A stretch of DNA of 64,000 nucleotides from Uloborus plumipes (lineage: Eukaryota; Arthropoda; Arachnida; Araneae; Uloboridae). The stretch is from contig JAXGGA010002883.1 of NCBI GenBank assembly GCA_038373865.1, positions 1 to 64,000 of the forward strand. Reading direction: 5' to 3'. Below the pieces are notes generated by a model. That model had not been told where the DNA came from, searched no databases, and worked only from the letters and a program-made list of their open reading frames with translations. The position numbers and the translations under genes were made by a program. Below, piece after piece: positions 12,100 through 24,151 of this stretch. Numbering within the stretch: position 1 is the stretch's first letter; each line of letters opens with the position of its first letter.

Positions 12100-15063
12100 G
12101 TGCGATTCCATACCAACTCACCGAAAAAAAAAAAAAAAGTTGGTCGCACGACCGACTCGGATTTTTTTTTAATTTGGTATACAGATTGATGGTATAGAGG
12201 TATGAAAAAGCTCAAAAGGAAAGTTACCTGCTCCACTTATTTTCTGAGATACATGCCCTCAAAGTTTGTCCGCCGCTTCAAAATACTAAAAAAGTGATGT
12301 TATTTAATCATTTTTTATAAAAAATCGTACTCATGCAATATAAAAGTGTTAGATATCTATGGAAACTAGTTACTCCAGGCATTCTGAAAAAAAATACTAG
12401 CAACGTTCATAATGAAAATTGCCAAGGTACAGGGCTCTTTGAAGTTGTCACCACAAAAACTTGATTTTGCAGATTTTGCTAAAATTGAGGCATTTATTAC
12501 AAAAAAAGGCAAGACAAAACCAAAGGTTTTCTCACTTTCTGGTAGTGTACAGGTCTTCACTGTAAATTGCTACGCAATAAATTCTTTGGGTTTCTCACTC
12601 CTTCTTGGAAATATTTTAGCTTAAAGATAAGCCATAAGGCAAAAAATGCGTTTTTGGCCATCTTGGCAGCCATTTTTCTCATAAAGGGGGAGCAGTAGAA
12701 ACTTTAATTTTTTTTTTAAACAAGCCACTGATATGTTAGCTATTCACAGGAAAAGAGTTTACTTTTGGTTATTTCTCCCATTAAGAGATATCCTGCTGAC
12801 AGTATATGCATGTTTTTCGCGACGACCATATGCTTTTGTTCCCCCTCTCATGGACTTAAAATTAATTAAACCAAAAAATAATGATATATTTATTAATAGC
12901 TGTATTATCTACCCAATATGTCATGAAATTTAATTTATTAAATCATTGAACAATAAATTAGATAATTGATGAAAACAAGAAAAAGTATTTCTCTGATGCC
13001 TGAGCATTATGCATTCATAATTATAAAGCACTAAATACTTTCTTGAGAAATTAATTAACATAAAGGAGCTCTAAATATTTATATTATAAGCAATACCCAA
13101 TCTTGTGATTGGGATACTCCTGTTTTTAATTGAAGAATTTCTTGAATATCACATGAATATCAGGAAAATAAATGAGGTCTTTTCGTTTGATGTAGGATAT
13201 TTTATGACAAATTTCATTTGATGGGCTACTAACTGAGCATGGTGATAAAGAGCTATTAATTTCAGCATCGAATTCCATTTTACCTTATTAACAGTTAAAT
13301 ATTTACAAAATAATTAAATAAATAATTTAATATAAAGCCATGCTTGAAGAATTAAAATTAGTGCAACTAATTTATTCCCATACTGATCTTTACAAAATTG
13401 ACATGCGTTGAGCACTGATAAGAACTGACAAGAAAAAGTTTACTCACTAAAATATTAGTTCACAGATACTATAAAGCATACATTCTATTTTCTACAAAAT
13501 AATACTGCAACAAAGAACAAGGGTATCCTCCTGTTTATAGCCATCAATCAGGAACATCCAATCACAAGATTGGGTATTGCCTATGAGATAAATATTCGAA
13601 GCTCCTTTATTTTAATTGATTTTTCAAGAAATTCTTTAGTACCTACCCCTTTATACCCTTGTTCTTTGTTGCAGTATTATTTTGTAGAAAATAGAATGTA
13701 CGCTTTATAGTATCTGTGAACTAGTATTTTAGTGAGTAAACTTATTCTTGTCAGTTCTTATCAGTGCTCAACACATGTCAGTTTTGTAAAGATCAGTATG
13801 GGAATAAATTAGTTGCACTAATTTTAATTCTTCAAGCATGGCTTTATATTAAATTATTTATTTAATTATTTTATAAATATTTAACTGTTAATAAGGTAAA
13901 ATGGAATTCGATGCTGAAATTAATAGCTCTTTATCACCATGCTCAGTTAGTAGCCCATCAAATGAAATTTGTCATAAAATATCCTACATCAAACGAAAAG
14001 ACCTCATTTATTTTCCTGATATTCATGTGATATTCAAGAAATTCTTCAATTAAAAACAGGAGTATCCCAATCACAAGATTGGGTATTGCTTATAATATAA
14101 ATATTTAGAGCTCCTTTATGTTAATTAATTTCTCAAGAAAGTATTTAGTGCTTTATAATTATGAATGCATAATGCTCAGGCATCAGAGAAATACTTTTTC
14201 TTGTTTTCATCAATTATCTAATTTATTGTTCAATGATTTAATAAATTAAATTTCATGACATATTGGGTAGATAATACAGCTATTAATAAATATATCATTA
14301 TTTTTTGGTTTAATTAATTTTAAGTCCATGAGAGGGGGAACAAAAGCATATGGTCGTCGCGAAAAACATGCATATACTGTCAGCAGGATATCTCTTAATG
14401 GAGAAATAACCAAAAGTAAACTCTTTTCCTGTGAATAGCTAACATATCACTGGCTTCTTTTAAAAAAAATTTAAAGTTTCTACTGCTCCCGCTTTATGAG
14501 AAAAATGGCTGCCAAGATGACCAAAAACGCATTTTTTGCCTTATGGCTTATCTTTAAGCTAAAATATTTCCAAGAAGGAGTGAGAAACCCAAAAAATTTA
14601 TTGCGTAGCAATTTACAGGGAGGACCTGTACACTACCAGAAAGTGAGAAAACCTTTGGTTTTGTTTGCCTTTTTTTGTAATAAATGCCTCAATTTTAGCA
14701 AAATCTGCAAAATCAAGTTTTTGTGGTGACAACTTCAAAGAGCCCTGTACCTTGGCAATTTTCATTATGAACGTTCTAGTATTTTTTTTCGGAATGCCTG
14801 GAGTAACTAGTTTCCATAGATATCTAACACTTTTATTTTGCATGAGTACGATTTTTTATAAAAAATGATTAAATAACATCACTTTTTTAGTATTTTGACG
14901 TGGCGGACAAACTTTGAGGGCATGTATCTCAGAAAATAAGTGGAGCAGGAACCTAACAATTTGGGCTTTTCCATGCCTCTATATGATCAACATGTGTGCC
15001 AAATTAAAAGAAAATCCGAGTCGGTCGTGCGACCCCCATTCGGTGAGTTGGTATGGAATCACT
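12100..15063. mobile_element. Giant foldback (palindromic) transposon 1
   Basis: The left arm (12100-13526) is repeated in reverse complement as the right arm (13654-15063), with only scattered differences. Matching landmarks include CCATACCAACTCACCG at 12109 against its complement ending near 15056, and GGCTCTTTGAAGTTGTC near 12432 against GACAACTTCAAAGAGCC near 14728. The loop is only about 127 bp. The flanking direct repeat CATAG (12095-12099 and 15064-15068) splits an older repeat, which marks an insertion. A short frame (MKIAKVQG... on 12412-12624) appears mirrored at 14613-14843 on the minus strand. There is no transposase. Confidence 0.85.
13527..13653. repeat. Loop of foldback 1
   Basis: The unpaired centre contains CCAATCACAAGATTGGGTATTGC and CTTTATTTTAATTGATTTTTCAAG. 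This is a diverged extra copy of the right-arm segment at 14065-14150. The loop therefore repeats arm sequence and is not unique DNA. Confidence 0.7.
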
Positions 15064-15539
15064 CATAGATATATTGAAATGTTCCAGTGAACTCGAAAGT
15101 TAATACTAATAAAACTTATAATCCACTTTAATTTTGAAATACTACATCATGTCTGTTCGGTTGAGATTATACACTGAACAATGGAAACACGTAACCGCTG
15201 CTTGGAATAATTTTAATCTCAGGGTTTTTGCTCTCACTTTTTCAACGTCGTTGATTAATCTACTCTGTCTCAAAACATGAACGAAAATTCCGTCGCTAAA
15301 ATTACACCGGCTTAACTCGTACCACATTTGGTCGCATGTAGTACCATGATAAATTCGCGTCTGCTGTACAAACGCCATTGTTACAAAACTACTCATTTGG
15401 GGCGGAATTCAAGAAAGAAAGGTCAAGTAGAGCTGCCGAGGTCATTTCACTCGGACTGCTGTCCCTTACCCTCTGAAAAATCGACTGATAATCGATGCAT
15501 TGTCTTCTGAGAGAAGATACTGCACGCAGAGGAAATGGG

Positions 15540-16120
15540 TGAACTTGTGATGGCGATTATGTGATTGTGATTTGTGGCGCACCAGTGGAATACTCGAGTT
15601 ATTCCTGTAGATGATATTAATCGTATTCCAATTGTAGAATGACAGTCCTTTGTCGTGTACGTCGGAATTGCATTTGCCGCATCAAGATAATTTTGGAACG
15701 TTTTCTTTTTTTTTTTTCGTTGTTTCGTAATTGAGGATTTATGAGATTGGCATCAGTGCAGAATTGCTGCTTTTTCGGTCATCAAAGAATAAAATGAAAT
15801 TGAAATGGCAAGCTTTTTTAATCATTCTTAAATTTTCTATTTGTTTCGATTCAACAAAATCTATTCTTAGGTCAGAAACAAACTTTGCTCTAAAAGTGCA
15901 GCTTGGAAGTTTCTCCAGAACTTCTTATTGAAATAAATTTTCATTTTTGCTTGTGTCTTGTTTACTTTTTTAGTACTCCTTTTCGAAATTAGTTATTCAC
16001 ATCTATAATGCCTAATGCGATGTTATTATGGTATTTACATTTTTGAAGAATATTCTCGGATATTCTCTTTGGTGTGAATAATTTCAAAAAGAAAAAAACA
16101 ATTTTGCATAAACGGAATTG
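15540..16120. repeat. Tandem duplication, copy 1
   Basis: The segment starting GAACTTGTGATGGCGATTATG recurs at 16123 with about 586 bp offset. Long matches include GTGGCGCACCAGTGGAATAC and TCCTTTGTCGTGTACGTCGG. It is noncoding by inspection; the frames at 15731-15931 and 16118-16321 shift between copies. Confidence 0.75.
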
Positions 16121-16461
16121 ATTGAACTTGCAATTTGGCGATTATGTGATTGTGATTTGTGGCGCACCAGTGGAATACTCGAGTTATTCCTGTGGAAGAT
16201 ATTAATCGTATTCCAATTGGGGATGACAGTCCTTTGTCGTGTACGTCGGAATTGCATGTGCAGCATCAAGGTAGTTTGGAACGTTTTTTTTTTTCGTCGT
16301 TTCGTAATTGAGGATTCATGAGATTGCCATCAGTGCAGAATTGCTGCTTTTTCGGTCATCAAAGAAAAAAATGAAATTAAAATGGCAAACTTTTTAATCA
16401 TTGTTAAATTTTCTGTTTGCATTAATTCAACAAAATATGAGAACACAAAATCTACTCCCAG

Positions 16462-16866
16462 GCAGGGACGGATACAGGGGAGGGGCGATGGAGGCGATCT
16501 CCTACCTCGTAGGTGAGCCCCTACCTTGAGGGACTCACCACTGGTAAATTTTCAAAATTGAAGTTCAAGAAAGGTACTTTTAGACCATCTTTGATACTAA
16601 CAGAAAGGAGGTTTCAGGCTCTACTCAGGATACGTTTCGCAGTTGAAGTTCAAAAACATACACGGTCAACATTTGTAAAGCAAGATGTGTACCCAAGTAG
16701 CACACTTCGTTTTTTAAAGGTTGTAAAATGGTTATTAACGTTGTGACAACGGATTAAAAACGTTTATAAAACGTTTAAACGTCTTTTGTGCTACCTGGAT
16801 GGATAGTGAAGGATACATAATAAAATCAACCGCCCCTCCCTTGAAATATTCCTAGATTCGCCATTA
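16462..16866. mobile_element. hAT-type MITE, second copy, with a nested small MITE
   Basis: The left part GGACGGATACAGGGGAGGGGCGAT and the right part CGCCCCTCCCTTGAAATATT match the 2311-2736 element. The flanks ACTCCCAG and ACTCTCAG are an imperfect 8-bp direct repeat. It sits inside tandem copy 2. A shorter MITE is inserted in it at 16692-16798. Confidence 0.65.
16692..16798. mobile_element. 108-bp palindromic MITE, CCCAAGTAGCACA family
   Basis: It begins CCCAAGTAGCACACTTCG and ends TTTTGTGCTACCTGG, with the internal words GGTTATTAACGTTGTGACAA and AACGTTT. Near-identical copies are at 45617-45724 and, in the opposite orientation, 21070-21165. It is too short to encode anything. Confidence 0.75.
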
Positions 16867-17092
16867 CTCTCAGTTAGAAGACTATCTTTGTATTGAAAGT
16901 GCAGTTTAAAATCTTCTCCAGAACTTGTTACTGAAGTACATTTTCATTTATGCTTGTTATTTTAAATTTCTTTAGTACTTCTTTTGGATTAGTTATTCAC
17001 ATCTAAAATGCGTAATGCGATGTTATTATGGTAATTAACTTTTCGAAGAATTTTCTCAGATATTCTCTTTGGTGGAAATAATTTCTAAATGT

Positions 17093-19324
17093 AATATTTA
17101 GTCAGAATTTTACATCTGTACTCCTCCTTAAGCTCATTCCCACTCCTCCTAACAATGTGCTGAATTTTGTCATTTTTTTTCTTCTAAACATAACATTTGG
17201 TTGTTGTAAAATAAAAATGATAATTTAAATAATGTATACAACAATATATTTTATTATCCTCTATGTATGAGTGTCGTATTTTACGTGTTAAAAGCAATAT
17301 AAATTCTATTTAATGCAAACTAGTATCATTGTTGCCTTGTTTATGCAGACATTTTTTTTTTCCAAAGATAACTGAAACATTGATTGATTTTATTGCCAAA
17401 CATAGGCTTTTCCTTCTCTTGATAATGAAAATAGATTCTGCTGTAAATTGCTTTTAAAGATTACAAATGTTCTAATTAATAATAACAATACGAAATTCTT
17501 TACAAAAAAAAAATCTTCAGGAGTTTCCATTTGTTTATAATACAAAAATGCCTCAACTCAGAAAGGAATGTGACTGCCAGCGTAACAAAGAGCGTGGAAC
17601 TGAGATAGAAAATGAAATAAATGTCACATTCTGAGAAAAGATAGGGTGAGTGAGGTCACAAAAAGAAGACAAAACGTTTTCTTACCCTTCTGAACACAAC
17701 AGTTGACTTCATTCTTGTGCCGGAAGAACAGGGAGTAATTGCGTTTCTGTGTTCCCAGACGCGTTTATTTCAATTTATCTAGTGGCTTAACAGCTTTAAA
17801 TTTATGAGATGTTCCGAAGATTACTACAGAAATCGTCTGCTGTTTTGGGTTGACTGCATTTCGGTGAGATAAAGGCTTAGCTTCAGCGTAAAATCAATTC
17901 TTAAAATTATACGCTTTCTCCGAGCCGATGAAAGGGAAAAGTAACTGAAATTCTTGTTTTAGAACAGGGTATAGTTTGAAAAACTTGTGAAAAACAATTA
18001 CCTTAAAAAAAGTTCCCGCGTTAGCTGCTAAATTGAGCTTGAAAGTCACATGGTTTTGCTAAAAACATTGAGCTAGCTGCATAACAAACAGGAATGCCAT
18101 CCGAATGTTTGTGCATAAATTTAGGCATGAAGAACCAAAAGCTCCTTTTATAAATTTTGTATCAAACCGCAGCTTGAAAAGCAAGTTTTGAAAGAGTTTG
18201 ACAGAATAAAATTAAAATTGCAAATTGAGGCAGTGAAAAGTACATCGATGCAGCTGAACTTTTTAAAGTTTTGATTAAAATACGGGCCAAGTTCAGATCC
18301 TAGGTAGGCTTTCTTAGATTTTTTTTTTTTTTTTTTTTGAATCATGATGTTTAGCAACTACTGCCAGGGCGGTTACTTTGACCATTTCCTGCCCCAAAAC
18401 AGATTAAAAATTTATCCTGCCATTTGCGCTGGTTATAGAAAACTTTTAGATTCTGATCCTTTATTTTTACGTGCTTTAATTGAATCTCGGAATCTAGTAA
18501 AATATCTTGCTTGAAAAATTCTGACTCGCTGCCCTGTGTTCAACTATTTGCTGTTGTTTGTTTCAAATGAGCATGCATTTCATAACAACATTTATAAAAC
18601 ATGGACAAGACTGATAAACTCTTTTTTCGACTTTTTTTTTTCAATGTGTATTATATCAATAGCAGATCAGTTAACGTTCAATTGATTAATGTGCTGCTCC
18701 AAATTCCTTCCCCGAGATCCTTTTGCGACTATTCCCTGAAGCAATCTCACCAGCATTCTTTGTTATGATAATCATCTACTGAAAATGGCTTTTTAATTCC
18801 AAATTGCTATAATAACTGCAAAAATGATGAATAGCGAGATCTATTTTTAATCATTGCTGCTGTCTGCAATTCATTGTTCTCTTCACTTGTGCTGGAAGCG
18901 GTAAATCACGAATTGGAATTAATCTCTTTACAGAAATGATAGGATTACAGCACCGTCGTGCTATGCAAGTGTGAAGAACAGAATGGCTGTGATGTCCTAA
19001 GTGTTGCATTCAATTGTTATATTTTTAAAAGATTAAGTTGTTTTGGGTGCAATACGTGTAATGGAGATTTCATGAGTATTGCTTTATTTTTAATAATAGT
19101 TTCCCACCGGGTGAAAAAGAAAATCTTTATATATTTGCCGGAGTATTTTTAAATATTTTTGAAACACAATTGCGAAGCTATTCATCGGATTCTAATCATT
19201 CAGCAGTTTGACTATAACACGAAGTCAAGTAATAATCTAGCAAGGATGGGTTTAAATGTTATGAACTTTTTGAGCTGCACAACTCTCTGTATTGAAATAA
19301 CTACGTTAATTCCGTTTTTACTTT
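17093..19324. other. No gene recognised
   Basis: AT-rich sequence with homopolymers (for example poly-T at 18320-18338). Open frames are under 80 codons and unremarkable. Confidence 0.45.
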
Positions 19325-20381
19325 CTTCTATATCTATTATATAGAAGAAAGTATTGGTTACGTGAAAATTTTCGAATTTCGAATTTTGACGGATTTGCAC
19401 GTTTTGAGGTGCGCTGAGTCCATTTCGACCATTTTTGGAAAATGTCTGTCTGTGTGTGTGTGAGTCTGTATGTGTGTGACCAGTTTTTGTGGCCGCGCTA
19501 GAGCAAAAACTACTGCATGAAATCGAACAAAAAATTTTTCACATATGTACCACCATGTGAACTGGTGCACCTGACTTTGTTTAGCGAATTCCTCCAAGGG
19601 GGGTGGAGCAATCGCACGTGTTCTGCGCGTGGGTGATTGCTATATCTCACGAAGTAACCGGTGGAATCAAACGAAAATTGGTCCATAGGTAGACCCTAAT
19701 GAGTACAGGTGCTGATTCAATTTGCTTGTCAATATCTCGAAGGGGGGTGGCGCAATCGCACGTGTTCTGCGCGGGGGTGATTGCTATATCTCAGGAAGTA
19801 ACAAGCGGAATCAAACGAAAATTGGTCCATAGGTAGACCCTATTGAGTACAATCGCTGATTCAATTTGTGTGTCAATATCTCAAAGGGGGTGGAGCAATC
19901 AAAAGTGCTTATTTTGTCATTGCACCTACTGAATCTCGAGAAATATTGCTGAGATTTGAATGAAATTTGTAATAACACTAACCCAATAAGGAAGCAAGCA
20001 TCGATTAAATTTTTGCGCCAATCGCCCCAGGGGGAGGGTGGGGTGATTTTTGCGCTTAGTCAACAATGCAAAAAATCAATTCGTTAAAAAATCGCTTTCA
20101 CGCTATTTAATTATCAAAACAGCTGAAAACTATCAATGATTTGAAATTTTTAACTGTTGCCAATTTCTTTTTACTAACAAATAAAATGTTTGCAATTAAT
20201 CTAAACAAGGCTTTTGCAATGATTTCCAATTTCGCTCATTGATTCTGCATTTGCAGAGTTATTACGATAATTGGGAAATTGGAGCTGTTTCCAATTATTC
20301 GGGCGAGTACGTATTTTATTTTGTAACTGGAATTCATAAGATAGATATAGAAGAAAGTTTCGTGACGGCCACGACAGCTAG
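19325..20381 (+). mobile_element. Helitron-like element with internal tandem units
   Basis: It starts TCTTCTATATCTATTATATAG and ends with the stem CGTGACGGCCACG, then ACAG and CTAG, followed by T. That arrangement is the Helitron 3' signature. A GT-rich microsatellite follows the start. The block GGGGGGTGGAGCAATCGCACG recurs at about 19597, 19744 and 19886, giving a tandem array with a unit of about 147 bp. No helicase coding was seen. Confidence 0.68.
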
Positions 20382-21069
20382 TTATTTGGATTGTTTTGAA
20401 ATGAATGTTGGTTCATACTGTCAGTTCGATGTATACTATTAATGATTTTTGCTTTTTGGTTGTTTTATTATGTGTTGTGTATATGAGGAAATATGGTGTT
20501 TACATATCAAATGTTAGTGTTCGCTACGTTGTGCGAAAATCCGTAAAAGTTCAGAACTCACAATATTATGGCTCGCAGAGAAGTGCCTTGAGAAATTGCA
20601 AACATTTTAAAAATGAAAGCTGTTCTTGTATTGTCTACAAATGACACCAGGAAAAGAGGTGCTAAGATAGAAACGTTGACAAAGAAAAGGCAAAGCATCT
20701 AACGATCTGGTCTCGCATTATGAATGAATCATCATCTACATTTTTGAGATGTAAATATAATTAGTGTATCTGCTGTGGAAAACTATTATAGTGCAGCATT
20801 TAAATGTTACTTCATTTCATATTGTACTTACTGTTATGTTTTATTTGATGTCTCTCTCTCTCTCTCATTTATCATACACAGTATTTTATGCTGAATTATG
20901 CAACTTTTTTTTAATACAATAAACATTCAGTTCTTTTCTGAAAGAAACATAATATAAATTGAGCAAGGTTTTAAAACATTTTGAGGGGTGTTTACAACTG
21001 TCTAAAATAATTTAACGTGTCTGTGAAAAAATTCGTACACATACCCGTTACCACAACGTTATGACTTAC
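20382..21069. other. No gene recognised
   Basis: This contains a CT microsatellite at 20851-20867. No exon-like frame could be supported. Confidence 0.4.
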
Positions 21070-21165
21070 CCCAGGTAGCACAAATAACCTTTAAACGTTT
21101 TTAAGCGGTTGTTACAACGTTAATAACCATTTTACAACCTTTAAAAAACGAAGTGTGCTACTTGT
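21070..21165 (-). mobile_element. CCCAAGTAGCACA-family MITE, inverted copy
   Basis: CCCAGGTAGCACAAATAACC leads into AAAAAACGAAGTGTGCTACTTG, the reverse complement of the copies at 16692 and 45617. It lies only a few bases upstream of TGTAAAA cluster 3. Confidence 0.7.
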
Positions 21166-21172
21166 GACGCTA

Positions 21173-21539
21173 CACTAAAAAATAGATGTTGTTTTTACAG
21201 TATCATGCAGGTAATTTTATCGTAATGAATTGTAAAAATTGCAAATTTTACAGTAATAAACTGTAAAATTTGCTAGTTTTACAGTTTATTTCTGTGCATA
21301 TTACAGCTTTAAATTTGAACCTCTACTGCCAGTATTATACTGTTGTTTTTACAGTAAAATACTGTTAATTTCGTGGTAATGAACTGTAAAACTGTAGTAA
21401 ATTGCTTTGCAATAACAAACTGTAAAATTGCTAGTTTTACAATTTATTACTACGTATTTTTCAGTTCATAACTGAAACCTCTGCTACCAGTAATATACTG
21501 TAAAAACAATTTTTTTTTTTTTTTTTTTTTTTTGTAGTG
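21173..21539. mobile_element. TGTAAAA-palindrome MITE, cluster 3
   Basis: It begins CACTAAAAAATAGATG and ends TTTTTGTAGTG between TA dinucleotides (21171-21172, 21540-21541). The interior has the usual modules and a long poly-T before the right end. Confidence 0.72.
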
Positions 21540-21541
21540 TA

Positions 21542-23077
21542 GGGGTCCCTCGCGTAAGTCGCTGCTCTACTTTATTGGCATTACGAATTTGCCACTAAGC
21601 TTTACTTGGATCGTTTATTAGACGATGAAATAAGTTAGGAAAAAAGTAATTATTCTTTGATGTAGATGTTTTCGCCCATTTATCTTGTTTTGATCTCGTT
21701 CTATTATCTGCTTTTATTAATTTCTTCCCTTTGGTTGCGTGTGCGTTTGACTGCTCTCTTGTAACGAATTTATTATCCGTTGCGGAAACTTTTCATAGAG
21801 CGACTTGGTCATTAATGACGTCAACTATCAGCTTGTTTATCTTTTTCACTTGACAAAAAATGCATGTTTAGTAGTATCTCATTCCTGGGACCAGCCAATC
21901 GAAACTGATGGAGAAGACAAGTTAACATTTCATTGTTTTATTTTTTAGCTGCGTTAGTACGTAATACCTTCGGTTTAAGGGATCAGACATGTCAGTTGGG
22001 TGGCTTTAGAGAACGTTGTAACTTTTTCATCTACTTTATTTGAGCAATCACGATTGCTTATTGCTTTCACTTGGCCGCGTAGTGGATGTTTCTTCGATTT
22101 TATATTTCTACGCTTGTAATGCAAACTCCTCTGGACTGTACATATATACCACTGCACTTAAGAGGGACATGTTCGCTTGGCGGTGGTTGTTGTATGCTGG
22201 AGGCTGTTTTTGTGGAAATAGAATTGTGTGAATTTGAGAGGGTCAGGTACAAATGAAGTCACATGAATTAAGTCGACTACAGAGGAGAGGAGCTATTAGT
22301 AAAAACAAGAAATCCAAGGTGTGGGGTCCTATCCGAACTCATGATTGCAAGAAATATCATTTGGATTCAAGATGTTGAAGTTCAAGTTATTATTTTTTCT
22401 TCCTTTTTTCTTTTTTAAATTTTAGAGTTCATTAGTGAGGGGGGGGGGGAGAAAAAAATCGTCATCTCTTGGGAAAAAAAATCAGTGAAAAATGTATAAA
22501 TCAAGCGTAACAATCAGTTGGAGGCTGTAACAAAGCATCAATAGTGTTACCAGAGATATTGACAATTCCAATAAATTCTAACAAAAAAGCAGCACCTAAC
22601 TAATGATCGCTGAAAGAGGTAAAAGTAATGCCGATTCATTTACGTAGGATGTGACCTGTCCAATAAGACATCTATCTGCCTTATTCGCACAAAATTGAAA
22701 TGTTTTACATCTTTCAATCTAATTTCTTTTAATTTAATATTTAAGGTTAATTTCTATCACCGAAAGGTGGCGTCATCAAGCTTGAAAACTGCTAATAGTT
22801 AGTTTTTTTATCAAGGCGTGACAATATTCTGCAACATTTTTTAGAGAGGGGAAATTTATTTTGGAAGTGTATTACAAACGAAAACAATTAAGAACAGAAT
22901 AAGTAATTTAATTCTTTTTTTTTAAATAAAAAAAAACCTTATTTTCTACGTATGAAATGGAAGACGGCATGACCAATTACGTTTAAATTTCCTAGACGCC
23001 AAAAATTTATCCAAAATGCAAAGCAAGAAAATGCTCCTGCAGACTGTAGAGAAATATTGAAAATATCTTTGGAAACA
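21542..23077. other. No gene recognised
   Basis: No supported exon. A poly-G tract is at 22440-22451. Frames in this stretch are short and match nothing known to me. Confidence 0.4.
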
Positions 23078-23272
23078 ATCGAACATTTTAAAATACGAGA
23101 TGCATTTCTTTTGAAACCAAATGTTTACTCCTTCCGACATTCTATTACAGTTTCTTCCTCTTCAGAATAGAATATGAACGAAATTTTTCTTTGTATACAT
23201 TTGCGGACATCTTCCGCAACATTATTCCGTTGTGGATTTCTGTTTATTAATCCTTTCATCACCGGTAGTGAA
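23078..23272. repeat. Direct duplication, left copy
   Basis: The block from CAATCGAACATTTTAAAATACG through CACCGGTAGTGAATTTAA recurs at 23618-23826 with small changes, including the shared words ACATTATTCCGTTGTGGATTT. The two copies flank TGTAAAA cluster 4. Confidence 0.72.
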
Positions 23273-23610
23273 TTTAAAATTATTAATGTGTCAGTTTTTT
23301 TACAGTTTATCACTGTAAACCTGGAAATTTTACATTTTATTGCCATAAAATTATGTATTATACTGCAAAACAACAGTTTAGTAAGCAGCAGAAGTTCCAG
23401 TTTAAAACTGTAAAATGCGCAGTAATGAACTAAAACTAGAAATTTTAGTTTTTTTACTGTAAAAACTAGAAATTTTAGTTTTTTTACTGTAAAACTGGCA
23501 ATTGCACAGTTTATTACTGTAAAATTGGTAATTTTACAGTTTATTACTGTAAAATTACCACAATATTAACTGTATTATACTGTAAAAACATCTATTTTTG
23601 GCTGTGTGTG
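23273..23610. mobile_element. TGTAAAA-palindrome MITE, cluster 4 (degraded borders)
   Basis: The interior consists of TTTTACAGTTTATTACTGTAAAAT modules, with one segment (AAACTAGAAATTTTAGTTTTTTTACTGT) repeated in tandem at 23427-23490. The right edge is TTTTTGGCTGTGTG. The left terminus is not clear. Confidence 0.6.
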
Positions 23611-23617
23611 CGAAACA

Positions 23618-23835
23618 ATCAAACACTTTAAAATGCGAAACCCTTTTCTTTTTGAAACCAAATGTTTACTCTGCCGATATTGTATTTCAGTTTCTTCCTC
23701 TTGAAACTAGAATCTTTCTTTGTACACATTTGTGGAAATCTTCCACAACATTATTCCGTTGTGGATTTAAAAAAGCAAAAAAAAAAAAGTCTGTTTATTA
23801 ATCCTTTCTTCACCGGTAGTGAATTTAATTTATTT
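23618..23835. repeat. Direct duplication, right copy
   Basis: It matches 23078-23272. A purine-rich insertion (AAAAAGCAAAAAAAAAAAAG) interrupts it near 23768. Confidence 0.7.
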
Positions 23836-24151
23836 ATGTGTTTATGTGTGTAAAGTTCGCTCGAGGCATCTGCATTTATTCCGGGGCGACGACAAAAATA
23901 ACTCCGAGCGGTGGCTTCTTGCTGTCGAGCGTGTGAGGTCATTTGCATTTCAGGCGTTCCAAGCGAGGAAAAGCGTGTTGTTCTTTTTGCGGACAAATCC
24001 TGTTTTTAGAAGAGAAATTTGACCTGCTGGAGGTGACAGGCGATTCTCACTTTTTGTTTCTTTTCCTTTGGGTGCCTTTGTTTTTGCTGTGATTTTGTTA
24101 AAATTTAGCCCGAACACTCGAGCAAATATTTTTTTTTCAGTTGCGCATTTG
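23836..24151. other. No gene recognised
   Basis: A somewhat GC-richer stretch (23865-24010) without a recognisable protein or splice structure. Confidence 0.35.

Larger units (their letters stand above)
16123..17092. repeat. Tandem duplication, copy 2, split by a MITE
   Basis: It matches 15540-16090 up to about 16460, then continues after the inserted MITE from about 16867 to 17092 (TTCACATCTAAAATGCGTAATGCG against 15998). Removing the MITE leaves a unit of about 560 bp, close to copy 1. Confidence 0.72.

Noticed and set aside
12412..12624. MKIAKVQG... frame as a gene
   Set aside because: It occurs mirrored in both arms of foldback 1, so it is part of the element and too short to assign a function.
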